A DNA stretch of 64,000 nucleotides from Achromobacter animicus (lineage in GTDB: Bacteria > Pseudomonadota > Gammaproteobacteria > Burkholderiales > Burkholderiaceae_B): contig NZ_CADIJM010000017.1 of NCBI RefSeq assembly GCF_902859585.1, forward strand, positions 1 through 64,000, given 5' to 3'. A program made the translations under genes and the position numbers. Positions within the stretch are counted from its first letter, which is position 1. The number at the start of each line of letters is the position of its first letter. The notes under the pieces were generated by a model. That model saw nothing but the letters and a program-made list of their open reading frames with translations. It searched no databases and was not told where the DNA came from. Below, piece after piece: positions 25,853 to 35,089 of the stretch.

Positions 25853-27262
25853 CTACAGCAGCTTGCCGGGGTTCATGAGCTGATTGGGATCTAGCGCCCG
25901 CTTGATCATCAGCATCAGGTCCATTTCAACCGGCGACTTGTAGCGGCGCAGCTCGTCGCGCCGCAATTGGCCCACGCCGTGTTCGGCGCTGATGCTGCCG
26001 CCGCGCTGCGCCACCAGGTCGTGCACGCGGCGGTTCAGCGCCGCGGTCAGCCGGGCGTACTCGGCGGGCGCCACGTCCGGCGGCAGCAGCACGTTGTAGT
26101 GCAGGTTGCCGTCGCCGATGTGGCCAAAGTTGATGATGGGCAGTCCCGGAAAATCCGACACCAGCGCCAGATCCGCTTCCTCGACGAATGCGGCCAGGCG
26201 CGAGATGGGCAGCGCGATGTCGTGCTTGACCGCCTTGCCCGCGCGCACCTGCGCCTGCGAGATGCCTTCTCGCAGCCGCCACAGCGTCTGGACCTGCGTG
26301 TCGTTCATTGCGACGACGCAGTCCTGGATGACGCCGTCCTCCAGCGCCGCGCCGAGCGCCGCTTCCAGCAAGGCGGGCAGGCCGGCGGGCTCGGTGTCCG
26401 ACAGTTCCAGAAGCGCGTGATAGGCATGGCGGGCGGCCAGCGGACTGGCCGCGCCGCTGACGTGCGCCACCACCAGATCCAGGCAATGCGCCGACATCAT
26501 TTCGAACGCGGTCAGCCGTTCGCCGCAGACGCCCTGCATGCGGCTCAATAGCGCCACGATTTGCGCGGGCGTGTCCGCCCCCACCCACGCCGCCACGCGG
26601 CCCGCCGGCGCGGGGTACAGCTTGAGCACCGCGCCGGTGATGATGCCCAGCGTGCCCTCCGAGCCGATGAAGAGACTCTTGAGGTCGTAGCCGGCGTTGT
26701 CCTTGCGCAGGCCGCGCAGGCCGTTCCATACGCGGCCATCGGGCAGCACCACCTCCAACCCCAGCGCCAGGTCGCGCGTGTTGCCATAGCGCAGCACCGC
26801 GGTGCCGCCGGCATTGGTGGCCAGATTGCCGCCGATGGTGCAGCTGCCCTCCGCGCCCAGACTCAGCGGGAAAAACCGCCCGACCTCGCGCGCGGCGGCC
26901 TGCACGTCGGCCAGCAGCACGCCGGCGTCCGCACACAGCGTGTTGTTGACCGGATCGACCTCGCGGATGCGTTTCATGCGGTTCAGGCTCAGGATCACCT
27001 GCGCGCCGCTGCCGTCGGGCGTGGCGCCCCCGCTCATACCGGTATTGCCGCCCTGCGGCACCACCGGCGTGCGCGTCTGATGGCACAGACGCATGACGGC
27101 CGACACCTCGGTGGCGTTGCGTGGCCGCACCACCACTGGCGTGCTGCCCTGCCACTTGCCCAGCCAGTCGCGCACGTAGGGCCCCTGCCCCTCGGCGTCC
27201 AGCACCAGCCCGTTGTCGCCGACCAGATGCGACAGCCGTTCGATCAGTTCGTGGTTGCGCAT
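25853..27262 (-). CDS. FAD-binding 2-hydroxyacid dehydrogenase (D-lactate/D-2-hydroxyglutarate type)
   Basis: 469-residue flavoprotein of the FAD-binding PCMH family (GlcD, DLD, D2HGDH). The FAD site is clear: VPQGGNTGMSGGATP and SLGAEGSCTIGGNLATNAGG. The C-terminal half holds metal-site motifs FGHIGDGNLHYN and SAEHGVGQLRR. Such enzymes oxidise D-2-hydroxy acids to 2-oxo acids. It follows the hydantoin-type racemase gene by 7 bases, so it is probably in one operon with it and divergent from the LysR-hydantoinase genes. It could take over a hydroxy or oxo acid from that pathway; this is inference, and the substrate is unknown. Confidence 0.88.
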   Translation of the reverse strand: MRNHELIERLSHLVGDNGLVLDAEGQGPYVRDWLGKWQGSTPVVVRPRNATEVSAVMRLCHQTRTPVVPQGGNTGMSGGATPDGSGAQVILSLNRMKRIREVDPVNNTLCADAGVLLADVQAAAREVGRFFPLSLGAEGSCTIGGNLATNAGGTAVLRYGNTRDLALGLEVVLPDGRVWNGLRGLRKDNAGYDLKSLFIGSEGTLGIITGAVLKLYPAPAGRVAAWVGADTPAQIVALLSRMQGVCGERLTAFEMMSAHCLDLVVAHVSGAASPLAARHAYHALLELSDTEPAGLPALLEAALGAALEDGVIQDCVVAMNDTQVQTLWRLREGISQAQVRAGKAVKHDIALPISRLAAFVEEADLALVSDFPGLPIINFGHIGDGNLHYNVLLPPDVAPAEYARLTAALNRRVHDLVAQRGGSISAEHGVGQLRRDELRRYKSPVEMDLMLMIKRALDPNQLMNPGKLL

Positions 27263-27269
27263 GGTGGCC

Positions 27270-27950
27270 TCAGGCGCCGTGCCAGTTCAGCCGGATGCGG
27301 CCGATCGCCATCGCCGCGGCAGCCTGTGTCGGCTCGACGACGGGCAGGCCCAGCTCGGCCTGCAGCCAGCCGCGATACGCCGCCATGCCGGCGCAGCCCA
27401 GCACCAGCACGTCGGCCTGATGCTCGTCGCGCAACCGCGCGCCCACGTGCAAAAGGCGCTCGCGGGTACGCGCCTCGTCCGACAGTTCGACCACGCCCAG
27501 ATCCAGCGGCAGCTCGGCCGCCACGCGGCCCGACAGGCCGATCGCGCCGAACATGCGTCCGTGGCGCGGCAACGATTGGCGCAGGATCGCAATCACACCG
27601 ACGCGCTGGCCCAGCGTCAGCGCGGTCAGCATGCCGCATTCGCTGATGCCCAGCACGGGCTTGCGCGTGGCTTCGCGCACCGCGTGCAGGCCAGGATCGC
27701 TGAAGCAGGCGATGACGTAGCCTGCGGCGGCCGCGCCGTGCTCCGCATCGAGCTTGCGCACCAGCGCGGCGAGCGGCAACGTCACGCTTTCGACGTCGAG
27801 CTGCGTCTGGACGCCCGCCGGTCCTTCGGCCAGCGTCACGCATTGGATGCGCGGACCGCCGGCCATGCGCAGCGGCTCCAGCGCCGCGTCGAATGCGTCC
27901 GTCACGGCTTGCGTGGAATTGGGATTGATCACAAACAGGGTCTGTTCCAT
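27270..27950 (-). CDS. Aspartate/glutamate/hydantoin racemase family protein
   Basis: 226 residues. It begins TLFVINPNSTQAVTD, typical of the hydantoin/allantoin racemase group (HyuE). The two catalytic cysteines are visible in VIACFSDPGL and VLGCAGMAAY, and GISECGM lies between them. Such enzymes interconvert D- and L-5-substituted hydantoins without a cofactor. Its neighbours, a D-hydantoinase and a D-carbamoylase across the divergent promoter, make hydantoin racemisation the likely role. Start 27950 (MEQT) follows the family; the frame is open upstream. Confidence 0.85.
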   Translation of the reverse strand: MEQTLFVINPNSTQAVTDAFDAALEPLRMAGGPRIQCVTLAEGPAGVQTQLDVESVTLPLAALVRKLDAEHGAAAAGYVIACFSDPGLHAVREATRKPVLGISECGMLTALTLGQRVGVIAILRQSLPRHGRMFGAIGLSGRVAAELPLDLGVVELSDEARTRERLLHVGARLRDEHQADVLVLGCAGMAAYRGWLQAELGLPVVEPTQAAAAMAIGRIRLNWHGA

Positions 27951-28125
27951 TCGTCCGTCCTGGTCGTCCGTCCTGGTGGTGGCGGGGCCCGGGCCACGCT
28001 GACGCGGGCGGGGGGCAAGGTACGGCGCCAGTCTATCTGCGGGCGGACTGAGCATGTATTGTCAATTTGTGCGCTGCCCTTAACCCTTTGTTATGCTCGT
28101 CGCGTCAATTCGGAGCGGGCGTGCC

Positions 28126-29067
28126 ATGCAACTGAATCTGCGGCAAATCGAAGTTTTCCGGGCGGTGATGACCACGGGTTCGATCAGCGGGGCGGCCAAG
28201 CTGCTGTTCGTGTCGCAGCCTGCGGTCAGCCGGTTGCTGTCGCACACGGAACAGCGGCTTGGCTTCGCGCTGTTCGAGCGCATCAAGGGCCGGCTGTATC
28301 CCACGCCCGAATCCCGGCAGCTCTTTCGCGAAGTGGAAACGGTCTATGCCGGCGTGCGGCGCGTGGAAGAACTGGCTTCGGAATTGTCCGAGCGCCGCAG
28401 CGGCATCCTGCATCTGGTGTCCAGCCCCAGCATCGGCCACATGCTCGTGCCCCTGACCATCTCCCGCTTTCGCGAAACGCACCCCGACGTCAAGGTCACC
28501 TTTCAGCCGCTGACGCAGCAGCCCCTGACGCAGATGCTGCTCGACAATCGCGCCGAACTGGGCGTGGTGATCCTGCCCGTGCAGCACCCGAATCTGCTGA
28601 CCCAGCCGATCGGCCAGGCACGGCTGGTCTGCATCTGCCCGTACAACCATCCGCTTGCCCATCGCTCGCTGCTATCCATCGGCGACCTGTTGCCCTACCC
28701 GCTGATTTCGTACGGCGGCGACACGCCGTTCGGCATGCTGGTCGAGCAGATGTACCACGAGGCCGGACAGGCCCGCCGGCTGGCGGTGGAAGTGAGTTCG
28801 CCGCAGAACGCGTGCTCGCTGGTGCAGGCCGGTGCGGGCATCGCCATCGTCGATGAATTCTCCGTCAAGAGCCGCACGCAAGGCGACTTTGTGGTGCGCC
28901 CGATCGACCAGGCAAAAATCCTGACGGCAAGCCTGGTGCAGTCGCGCTTCGAACCGCTGTCGCAGCTTGCGCAGGCCTTTGTCGACGTGCTGCGCCACAC
29001 GCTTTGCGAACAGGGTTTCGAGCTGTCCGCAAACGTCCAGGCAAACCCTGCCAAGGGTAAACCTTGA
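28126..29067 (+). CDS. LysR family transcriptional regulator of the hydantoin locus
   Basis: 313 residues. The N-terminal winged helix-turn-helix spans about 1-60 (LRQIEVFRAVMTTGSISGAA, FVSQPAVSRLLSHTE) and the effector-binding domain about 90-300. The start at 28126 has GGAG ten bases upstream. It is divergent from the racemase operon and 120 bases upstream of the lyase-SDR-hydantoinase genes on the same strand, so it probably controls both sides. A candidate LysR box lies just after it (29080-29096). Its ligand is presumably a hydantoin or a breakdown product; this is inferred. Confidence 0.9.
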   Translation: MQLNLRQIEVFRAVMTTGSISGAAKLLFVSQPAVSRLLSHTEQRLGFALFERIKGRLYPTPESRQLFREVETVYAGVRRVEELASELSERRSGILHLVSSPSIGHMLVPLTISRFRETHPDVKVTFQPLTQQPLTQMLLDNRAELGVVILPVQHPNLLTQPIGQARLVCICPYNHPLAHRSLLSIGDLLPYPLISYGGDTPFGMLVEQMYHEAGQARRLAVEVSSPQNACSLVQAGAGIAIVDEFSVKSRTQGDFVVRPIDQAKILTASLVQSRFEPLSQLAQAFVDVLRHTLCEQGFELSANVQANPAKGKP

Positions 29068-29079
29068 CTTAACTGGCTG

Positions 29080-29127
29080 TTATACCAAGGCAATAAAAAA
29101 GCAAGTGGAGTTCTAAAACTTCCGCTT
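29080..29127 (+). promoter_or_regulatory. Candidate operators before the hydantoin operon
   Basis: Two dyads lie between lysR and the lyase gene. TTAT-N9-ATAA (29080-29096) contains a T-N11-A core, the LysR-type box. AAGTGGAGTT and AACTTCCGCTT (29103-29127) form an imperfect inverted repeat around a 4-base centre. Both are A/T-rich islands in a GC-rich region, well placed to control the operon starting at 29188. Confidence 0.45.
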
Positions 29128-29187
29128 TAGGATGACATCGAAACGTCGCTTCCGATTTCGGTTTTCACGCATCCTGACGGAGAAAAG

Positions 29188-30114
29188 ATGGCAGCCTCCA
29201 TCGACGCCAAAGGCGTCTTCACCATTTGCCCCACGCCCTTTGACGACGCCCTGCGGGTCGATGCCGACAGCATCCGCACGCTGGTCGACTTCCTGCTTGA
29301 AACCGGCGTGACCGGGCTGGCCATCCTGGGCTTTCTGGGCGAGTTGCACAAGCTGTCCAACGACGAGCGCCGGCTGGTGCTGGACACCTTCGTCAAGCAC
29401 ACGAACGGCCGCGTGCCGGTGTGGGTGGGCGTGCGTGCCCACGGCATTGCCGGCGCCATCGAGCAGGCCCGCGAAGCGCAGGAGCTGGGCGCATCGGCCG
29501 TGTTCGCGGCGCCCCTGGACAACGCCAGCGATGCCCTGCTGTTTGATTACTACAAGGCCGTGGCCGACGCCGTGAAGATTCCGGTCGTGATCCACGACTT
29601 TCCGGACTCCTTCGGCACCGAGATCCGCCCCGAAGTGGTGGCGCGCCTGGGCCGCGAAGGCGGCGTGCACATGATCAAGATGGAAGAGCCGCCGGTGGGG
29701 CAGAAGATCAGCCGCATCCGCGAACTGGTGCCGGACGCCGACATGGCCATCTTCGGCGGCCTGGGGGGCGTGTACTTCCTGGAAGAGCTGCAGCGCGGCG
29801 CGGTCGGCACGATGACCGGCTTTGCGTTCCCGGAGATCCTGGTCGCCATCTACGAACGCTACGCCAGTGGCGACCACGCCGGGGCTGCCGCGATCTTCGA
29901 TCGCTACTGCCCGCTGATCCGCTACGAGTTCCAGCCCAAGATCGGGCTGGCGTTGCGCAAGTACGTCTATCAGCGCCGCGGCGCCATTAAGAGCCACGCG
30001 CTGCGCGCGCCCGGGATGCGGATCGATCCGGTGACCGCCGCCGAACTGGAGGCGACCGTCGCGCGCGTCGGGCTGTCGCTGGGCGCCACCGGCCGCCAAC
30101 CCGTGCAGGGTTGA
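29188..30114 (+). CDS. Dihydrodipicolinate synthase (DapA) family lyase/aldolase, atypical active site
   Basis: 308-residue TIM-barrel protein. The Schiff-base lysine is kept as Lys164 in MIKMEEPP. The usual catalytic Tyr of YNxP is replaced by His136 (IHDFP), the GTTGE loop reads GFLGE, and the carboxylate-binding Arg is absent from the DSFG segment. It is therefore not a DapA for lysine synthesis; a related pyruvate- or 2-oxoacid-dependent lyase or dehydratase is more likely. It is the first gene of the hydantoinase operon, followed after 13 bases by an SDR gene. The substrate is unknown. Confidence 0.85.
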   Translation: MAASIDAKGVFTICPTPFDDALRVDADSIRTLVDFLLETGVTGLAILGFLGELHKLSNDERRLVLDTFVKHTNGRVPVWVGVRAHGIAGAIEQAREAQELGASAVFAAPLDNASDALLFDYYKAVADAVKIPVVIHDFPDSFGTEIRPEVVARLGREGGVHMIKMEEPPVGQKISRIRELVPDADMAIFGGLGGVYFLEELQRGAVGTMTGFAFPEILVAIYERYASGDHAGAAAIFDRYCPLIRYEFQPKIGLALRKYVYQRRGAIKSHALRAPGMRIDPVTAAELEATVARVGLSLGATGRQPVQG

Positions 30115-30127
30115 AAGGAGCGAACGC

Positions 30128-30907
30128 ATGGACCTCGGAATCAAGGGCAAGCACGCGCTGGTGTGCGCATCCAGCAAAGGCCTGGGCTACGCCTGCGCAC
30201 TATCTCTGGCGCGCGAAGGCGTGAATCTGGTGATGGCCGCGCGAACCACGACCACGCTGGACGCCGCGGCGGACGCGATCCGCCGCGAGACCGGCGCGTC
30301 GGTTGTCACGGTGGCGGCCGACGTCACCACCGAGGCCGGCAGGCAGGCGCTGCTGGCGGCCTGCCCCGAACCCGACATCCTGGTCACCAACGCGGGCGGG
30401 CCAAAGCCTGGGGACTTTCGCGAGTGGTCGCGCGAAGACTGGATTGCCGCGCTGGACGCCAACATGCTGACGCCGATCGCGCTGATCCGCGCCACGGTGG
30501 ACGGCATGATCGCGCGCCGCTTTGGCCGCATCGTCAACATCACGTCCGCCGCCGTGAAGATGCCGATCGACATCCTGGGCCTGTCCAACGGCGCGCGGGC
30601 CGGGCTGACCGGCTTTGTGGCGGGACTGGCGCGTCAGACGGTACGACATGGCGTCACGATCAACAACCTGCTGCCCGGCCCGTTCCTGACGGATCGCCTG
30701 CGCCAGACCGCCGAACGCGGTGCGCGCGACACGGGCAAGACGGTGGACGACGTGCTGGCCGCCCGGCTGGCGGGCATTCCTGCCGGACGCTATGGCGACC
30801 CCGCCGAATTCGGCGACGCCTGCGCCTTCCTGTGCGGCGCGCGCGCCGGCTACATGACAGGCCAGAACCTGGTGCTGGACGGCGGCATCTATCCCGGAAC
30901 GCTCTGA
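30128..30907 (+). CDS. Short-chain dehydrogenase/reductase family protein lacking the YxxxK motif
   Basis: 259 residues with a Rossmann start (LVCASSKGLGYA), NAGG at the usual position and Ser140 of the catalytic region. The Tyr-xxx-Lys pair is replaced by Leu152 and Ala156 (GLSNGARAG). I recall an SDR subgroup with a similar LSN..RAG pattern usually labelled oxoacyl reductase-like; whether it is a redox enzyme is unclear. The gene lies 13 bases after the lyase gene and 28 before the hydantoinase gene, with AAAGGAG before its start. Confidence 0.87.
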   Translation: MDLGIKGKHALVCASSKGLGYACALSLAREGVNLVMAARTTTTLDAAADAIRRETGASVVTVAADVTTEAGRQALLAACPEPDILVTNAGGPKPGDFREWSREDWIAALDANMLTPIALIRATVDGMIARRFGRIVNITSAAVKMPIDILGLSNGARAGLTGFVAGLARQTVRHGVTINNLLPGPFLTDRLRQTAERGARDTGKTVDDVLAARLAGIPAGRYGDPAEFGDACAFLCGARAGYMTGQNLVLDGGIYPGTL

Positions 30908-30935
30908 CCCATTAATTGCGCGGAACCCCTTACCC

Positions 30936-32414
30936 ATGACCGATACCGCAGCATTTGACCTGACGATCCGCAACGGCCGCGTCAGCACCGCCAACGACAC
31001 TTTCCACGCCGACATCGGCGTGCGCGACGGCGTGATCGTCGCACTGGGACAGGGCCTGCCGCCGGGCGCCCGGGACATCGACGCCGCTGGGCGCTGGGTG
31101 CTGCCGGGCGGCATCGACAGCCACTGCCACGTCGAGCAGCTGTCGGGCATGGGCATCATGTGCGCCGATGACTTCTACAGCGCGACCGTCTCGGCCGCAT
31201 TCGGCGGCACCACCACCATCATTCCGTTCGCCGCCCAGCACCGCGGCAACGCGTTGCCGGAAGTGGTGGCCGACTACGCCCGCCGCGCCGAAGAGAAGGC
31301 GGTCATCGACTACGGCTTTCATCTGATCCTGTCCGACCCCACGGAACAGGCGCTCAAGCACGACCTGCCCGAACTCATCAAGAACGGCATCACGTCCTTC
31401 AAGGTGTTCATGACGTACGACCGCCTGAAATTGGACGATTACCAGTTGCTGGACGTGCTGGAGGTCGCCGACCGTGAAGGCGCGCTGGTGATGGTGCATG
31501 CCGAAAACAACGACATGATCCGCTGGGTGGCCCGCCGCCTGGCCGAACGCGGCATGACGGCGCCGAAGTACCACGCCGTGGCGCACACGCCGCTGGCCGA
31601 AAGCGAGGCAACGAATCGTGCCGTGACGCTGGCCCGCATGATGGACGTGCCCATCCTGATCGTTCACGTCGCGGGGCTGGAAGCAGTGCGCGTGGTGCAT
31701 TCGTCGCAAGCGCTGGGGCTGCCGATTCACGCTGAAAGCTGTCCGCAGTACCTATTCCTGACGGCCGATGACATCGACGCGCCCGGCCTGGAAGGCGCCA
31801 AGTTCTGCTGCAGCCCGCCCCCGCGCGATGCGGCCTCGCAGGAAGCCGTCTGGCAGGGCCTGATCGACGGCACCCTGCAAATCTATTCCTCCGACCACGC
31901 GCCCTACCGCTTCGACGCCAGCGGCAAGCTGCCCAAGGGCGACGCCACCACGTTTAAGGACGTGGCCAACGGCGTGCCGGGACTGGAAGTGCGCATGCCG
32001 CTGCTCTTCTCCGAAGGCGTGCTGGGCGGACGCATCTCGATTGAACGCTTCGTCGCGCTGACCGCCGCCAATCATGCCCGCACGTATGGCCTGTACCCGC
32101 AGAAGGGAACTATCGCGGTGGGCGCGGACGCCGACATCGCGATCTGGAATCCGGAACGGGAGGTCACGATCTCCACGTCCATGCTGCACGACAACGTCGG
32201 CTACACGCCCTACGAGGGCCGAACGGTGCGCGGCTGGCCCGAGGTGGTCATCAGCCGCGGCCGCATCGCTATTGAGAACGGCCAGCTGCATGTCGAGCGC
32301 GGCAGCGGCCGCTTCGTCAAGCGCGGCACGCCCGAGCCCGTATTGCGCCAGCGCCTGACCGGCAATCCCAACGCGCTGGTGCGCAAGTATTTTTCGGCCG
32401 ATAGCGCCGCCTGA
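30936..32414 (+). CDS. D-hydantoinase / dihydropyrimidinase
   Basis: Zinc amidohydrolase of 492 residues that opens the ring of dihydropyrimidines or 5-substituted hydantoins to N-carbamoyl amino acids. Metal ligands are all visible: His63 and His65 (SHCHVE), Lys156 expected to be carbamylated (TSFKVFMTY), His188 (VHAEN), His244 (VHVAG) and Asp320 (SSDHAPY). The C-terminal beta segment (RTVRGWPEVVISRG) is typical. The next gene is a D-carbamoylase, so hydantoin use is more likely than pyrimidine breakdown, which needs a beta-ureidopropionase. Confidence 0.92.
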   Translation: MTDTAAFDLTIRNGRVSTANDTFHADIGVRDGVIVALGQGLPPGARDIDAAGRWVLPGGIDSHCHVEQLSGMGIMCADDFYSATVSAAFGGTTTIIPFAAQHRGNALPEVVADYARRAEEKAVIDYGFHLILSDPTEQALKHDLPELIKNGITSFKVFMTYDRLKLDDYQLLDVLEVADREGALVMVHAENNDMIRWVARRLAERGMTAPKYHAVAHTPLAESEATNRAVTLARMMDVPILIVHVAGLEAVRVVHSSQALGLPIHAESCPQYLFLTADDIDAPGLEGAKFCCSPPPRDAASQEAVWQGLIDGTLQIYSSDHAPYRFDASGKLPKGDATTFKDVANGVPGLEVRMPLLFSEGVLGGRISIERFVALTAANHARTYGLYPQKGTIAVGADADIAIWNPEREVTISTSMLHDNVGYTPYEGRTVRGWPEVVISRGRIAIENGQLHVERGSGRFVKRGTPEPVLRQRLTGNPNALVRKYFSADSAA

Positions 32415-32436
32415 GTCATTGCGAAAGGAACCCGGC

Positions 32437-33384
32437 ATGAGCAAACGTCCCTTCGGCCTGGCGGTCGCGCAGATGGGTCCGGTGCAACCGCAGGAGACGC
32501 GCCGGCAGGCGGTGGCGCGCCTGCTCGCGATGATGCGCGAGGCGCATGGACGCGGCGCGCGCCTGGTGGTGTTTCCGGAATTGGCGCTGACCACCTTCTT
32601 TCCCCGTTACTGGATGACGGAAGAAGAAGCGATGGCGCGCTACTTCGAAAAGGAAATGCCCGGCCCCGAGACCCGCGTGCTGTTCGACACCGCGCGGGAG
32701 CTGGGCATCGGCTTTTACCTGGGCTACGCCGAGATCGCCTCGGACGGCCGGCGCTTCAACACCAGCATCCTGGTCGACGCCAACGCGCGCATCGTCGGGC
32801 GCTACCGCAAGATCCATCTTCCGGGCCACAGCGACCACAAGCCCGAGGCGCCGTTCCAGCACCTGGAAAAGAAGTTCTTTGAAGTCGGCAACGACGGCTT
32901 CAACGTCTGGGAAACGCTGGGCACGCGCATCGGCATGTGCCTGTGCAACGACCGCCGCTGGACGGAGACCTGGCGCGTGCTGGCGCTGCAGGGCGCCGAG
33001 ATCGTGGCGCTGGGATACAACACGCCGTCATTGAACATCCACTGGAACGAACCGGTCCATTTGCGCATGTTCCACCACCTGCTCAGCCTGCAGGCGGCCG
33101 CGTACCAGAACGCGGTCTGGGTGGCCGCCGCAGGCAAGGCCGGCAACGAGGACGGCAGCCACCTGATCGCCGGATCGGCCATCGTCGCGCCCACGGGCGA
33201 GATCGTGGCGCAGGCGCAGGGGGAGGAGGACGAGGTGATTTTCTGCCAGGCCGATCTGGCGCTGGGAGACACCTTCAAGCAGCACATCTTCAACTTCGCC
33301 GCCCACCGGCGTCCGGAACACTACGGCTTGATTCTCGAGCGCGTGGGGGCCGGTCCCGCCCTGGGCAAGACGCCTCTTCCCTAA
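32437..33384 (+). CDS. N-carbamoyl-D-amino acid hydrolase
   Basis: 315-residue nitrilase-superfamily enzyme that converts N-carbamoyl-D-amino acids to D-amino acids, CO2 and ammonia. The Glu-Lys-Cys triad is Glu48 (VFPELALTTFFPR), Lys125 (YRKIHLPGH) and Cys170 (CNDRRW). These segments, plus FHHLLSLQ and HYGLI near the end, closely match the Agrobacterium D-carbamoylase as I recall it. ATG 32437 has AAAGGAA seven bases upstream. It follows the hydantoinase gene after 22 bases and completes a hydantoin-to-D-amino acid path. Confidence 0.92.
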   Translation: MSKRPFGLAVAQMGPVQPQETRRQAVARLLAMMREAHGRGARLVVFPELALTTFFPRYWMTEEEAMARYFEKEMPGPETRVLFDTARELGIGFYLGYAEIASDGRRFNTSILVDANARIVGRYRKIHLPGHSDHKPEAPFQHLEKKFFEVGNDGFNVWETLGTRIGMCLCNDRRWTETWRVLALQGAEIVALGYNTPSLNIHWNEPVHLRMFHHLLSLQAAAYQNAVWVAAAGKAGNEDGSHLIAGSAIVAPTGEIVAQAQGEEDEVIFCQADLALGDTFKQHIFNFAAHRRPEHYGLILERVGAGPALGKTPLP

Positions 33385-33394
33385 AGGACCTGTC

Positions 33395-34249
33395 ATGACC
33401 CGCTTTCTCCGCACCCTGACTTTTGCCGGCCGCTGCGGCCTCACGCTGTGCCTGGCCGGCGCCAGCCTGGCCGCGGCCGCCCAGCCGCTGACGACCGGCG
33501 TGGACGCCACGTTTGCCCCCCACGCCATGCCCAAGCTAGGCGGCGGGTTGGACGGCTTCAACATCGAACTGGGCCAAGCCATCGCCAAGCAGCTGGGCAC
33601 CACCATCAAGATCGAAGGCACCGAGTACGCCGCGCTGATCCCGGGCCTGAACGCCAAGAAATACGACTTCGTGCTGGCGCCCACCACGGCCACCGAGGAA
33701 CGCGCCCGCGCCCTGCTGTTTTCCGAGGGGTACCTCAACACCGACTACACCTTCGTGATCGGCAAGAACGGCAAGGACATCAAGGGCCTGGATGATCTTA
33801 AGGGCAGGAAGCTGGCGGTCAACAAGGGGTCGGCCTACGAGAACTGGGCGCGCGACAACGCAGCCAAGTACGGCTTCACCTATGACGTGTACGCCTCCAA
33901 CGCCGACGCGGTGCAGGCAGTGCAGGCCGGCCGCGCGGACGCCAACCTGGCGGGCAACACCGTGGCGGCCTGGGCCGCCAAGCAGAATCCGGCCGTGCGC
34001 ACCAGCTACACGATCAAGACGGGCCTGGTCTGGGCGCTGGCGTTCCGGCTGGACGACAAGGCGGGCCGCGACCGCGTGTCCATGGCGCTCAAGTGCCTGA
34101 AGCAGGACGGCACGGTCTCCAAGCTGGCGCAGAAGTGGTTCGGCTTCACGCCCGCAGCCGGTTCGGCGGCGGCCACCGTGACGCCGGGTCAGGGCGTCCC
34201 GGATCTGCCGGGCTACGACGCCCAGCCGGTCGAGCTGCGCTGCAGCTGA
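33395..34249 (+). CDS. ABC transporter substrate-binding protein (family 3, amino-acid type)
   Basis: 284 residues with a signal peptide (to about residue 29, cleavage after AAA before Gln) and a family 3 periplasmic binding fold: [53 protein letters not shown]. The usual family Arg in the ligand site is not obvious. It is the first of four importer genes after the carbamoylase gene (10-base gap), so it probably binds a hydantoin, N-carbamoyl amino acid or related compound. Confidence 0.9.
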   Translation: MTRFLRTLTFAGRCGLTLCLAGASLAAAAQPLTTGVDATFAPHAMPKLGGGLDGFNIELGQAIAKQLGTTIKIEGTEYAALIPGLNAKKYDFVLAPTTATEERARALLFSEGYLNTDYTFVIGKNGKDIKGLDDLKGRKLAVNKGSAYENWARDNAAKYGFTYDVYASNADAVQAVQAGRADANLAGNTVAAWAAKQNPAVRTSYTIKTGLVWALAFRLDDKAGRDRVSMALKCLKQDGTVSKLAQKWFGFTPAAGSAAATVTPGQGVPDLPGYDAQPVELRCS

Positions 34250-34322
34250 TTTTCCGACGCACCGCCAACGACTGGGTAAGGAGCCGCCACGCGGCCCCTG
34301 CCCGCGCATTGAGGAGCTTTCG

Positions 34323-35069
34323 ATGGAAACGCCGATCCTGAAAATCGCCGGGCTGCACAAGTCCTATGGCGACAACGCGGTCCTCAAGGGAATCGACCTG
34401 GACGTGAGCCGCGGCGAGCTGGTCTTCATGATCGGCCCTTCCGGCTCGGGCAAGAGCAGCCTCCTGCGCTGCTGCAACCGGCTGGAGGAGCCGACCGCCG
34501 GCAGCATCCACGTCGACGGCGAGGAGATCACCGCCCCGTCGGCCGAGTTGAACCGCATCCGCCAGAACATCGGCATGGTGTTCCAGCACTTCAACCTGTA
34601 CCGCCACATGTCCGTGCTGTCGAACATCACGCTGGCGCTGCGCAAGGTGCAGAAACTGGCGCGCGCCGAAGCCGACCGCCGCGGCTTGGAGGCGCTGGAT
34701 CGTGTGGGACTGGCCGACAAGGCGAGCGCCTATCCCGACCAGTTGTCCGGCGGCCAGCAGCAGCGAGTGGGGATCGCGCGGTCGCTGGCGCTGCGGCCCA
34801 AAGTGGTGCTGTTCGACGAGCCGACCAGCGCGCTGGATCCGGAGCTGGTGGGCAGCGTGCTGAACGTGATGCGAGAACTGAAGCGCGACGGCATGACGAT
34901 GATGGTGGTCAGCCACGAAATGGGCTTTGCCCGCGCGGCGGCCGACCGGGTGGTGTTCATGGACGGCGGGGTGATCGTCGAGCAAGGCCCGCCACAGGAC
35001 GTCTTTGGCGCCCCCCGACAACCCCGCACCCAGGCCTTTCTGGCCAGCATGGCGGAACATGCCGCGTAA
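34323..35069 (+). CDS. Amino-acid-type ABC transporter ATP-binding protein
   Basis: 248 residues. Walker [10 protein letters not shown] (about 37-45), Q-loop MVFQHFNLY, signature LSGGQQQR, Walker [13 protein letters not shown] and switch His in VVSHEMGFA are all present, as in GlnQ/HisP. It energises the importer made with the binding protein before it and the two permeases after it. A 73-base gap precedes it and GAGGAG lies just before its start. Confidence 0.93.
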   Translation: METPILKIAGLHKSYGDNAVLKGIDLDVSRGELVFMIGPSGSGKSSLLRCCNRLEEPTAGSIHVDGEEITAPSAELNRIRQNIGMVFQHFNLYRHMSVLSNITLALRKVQKLARAEADRRGLEALDRVGLADKASAYPDQLSGGQQQRVGIARSLALRPKVVLFDEPTSALDPELVGSVLNVMRELKRDGMTMMVVSHEMGFARAAADRVVFMDGGVIVEQGPPQDVFGAPRQPRTQAFLASMAEHAA

Positions 35070-35089
35070 GGCGGTTTGAAGAGCGCTCC

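Noticed and set aside
29188-30114. Calling the lyase gene dapA
   Set aside because: The Tyr, Arg and GTTGE residues needed for dihydrodipicolinate synthesis are replaced, and the context is catabolic.
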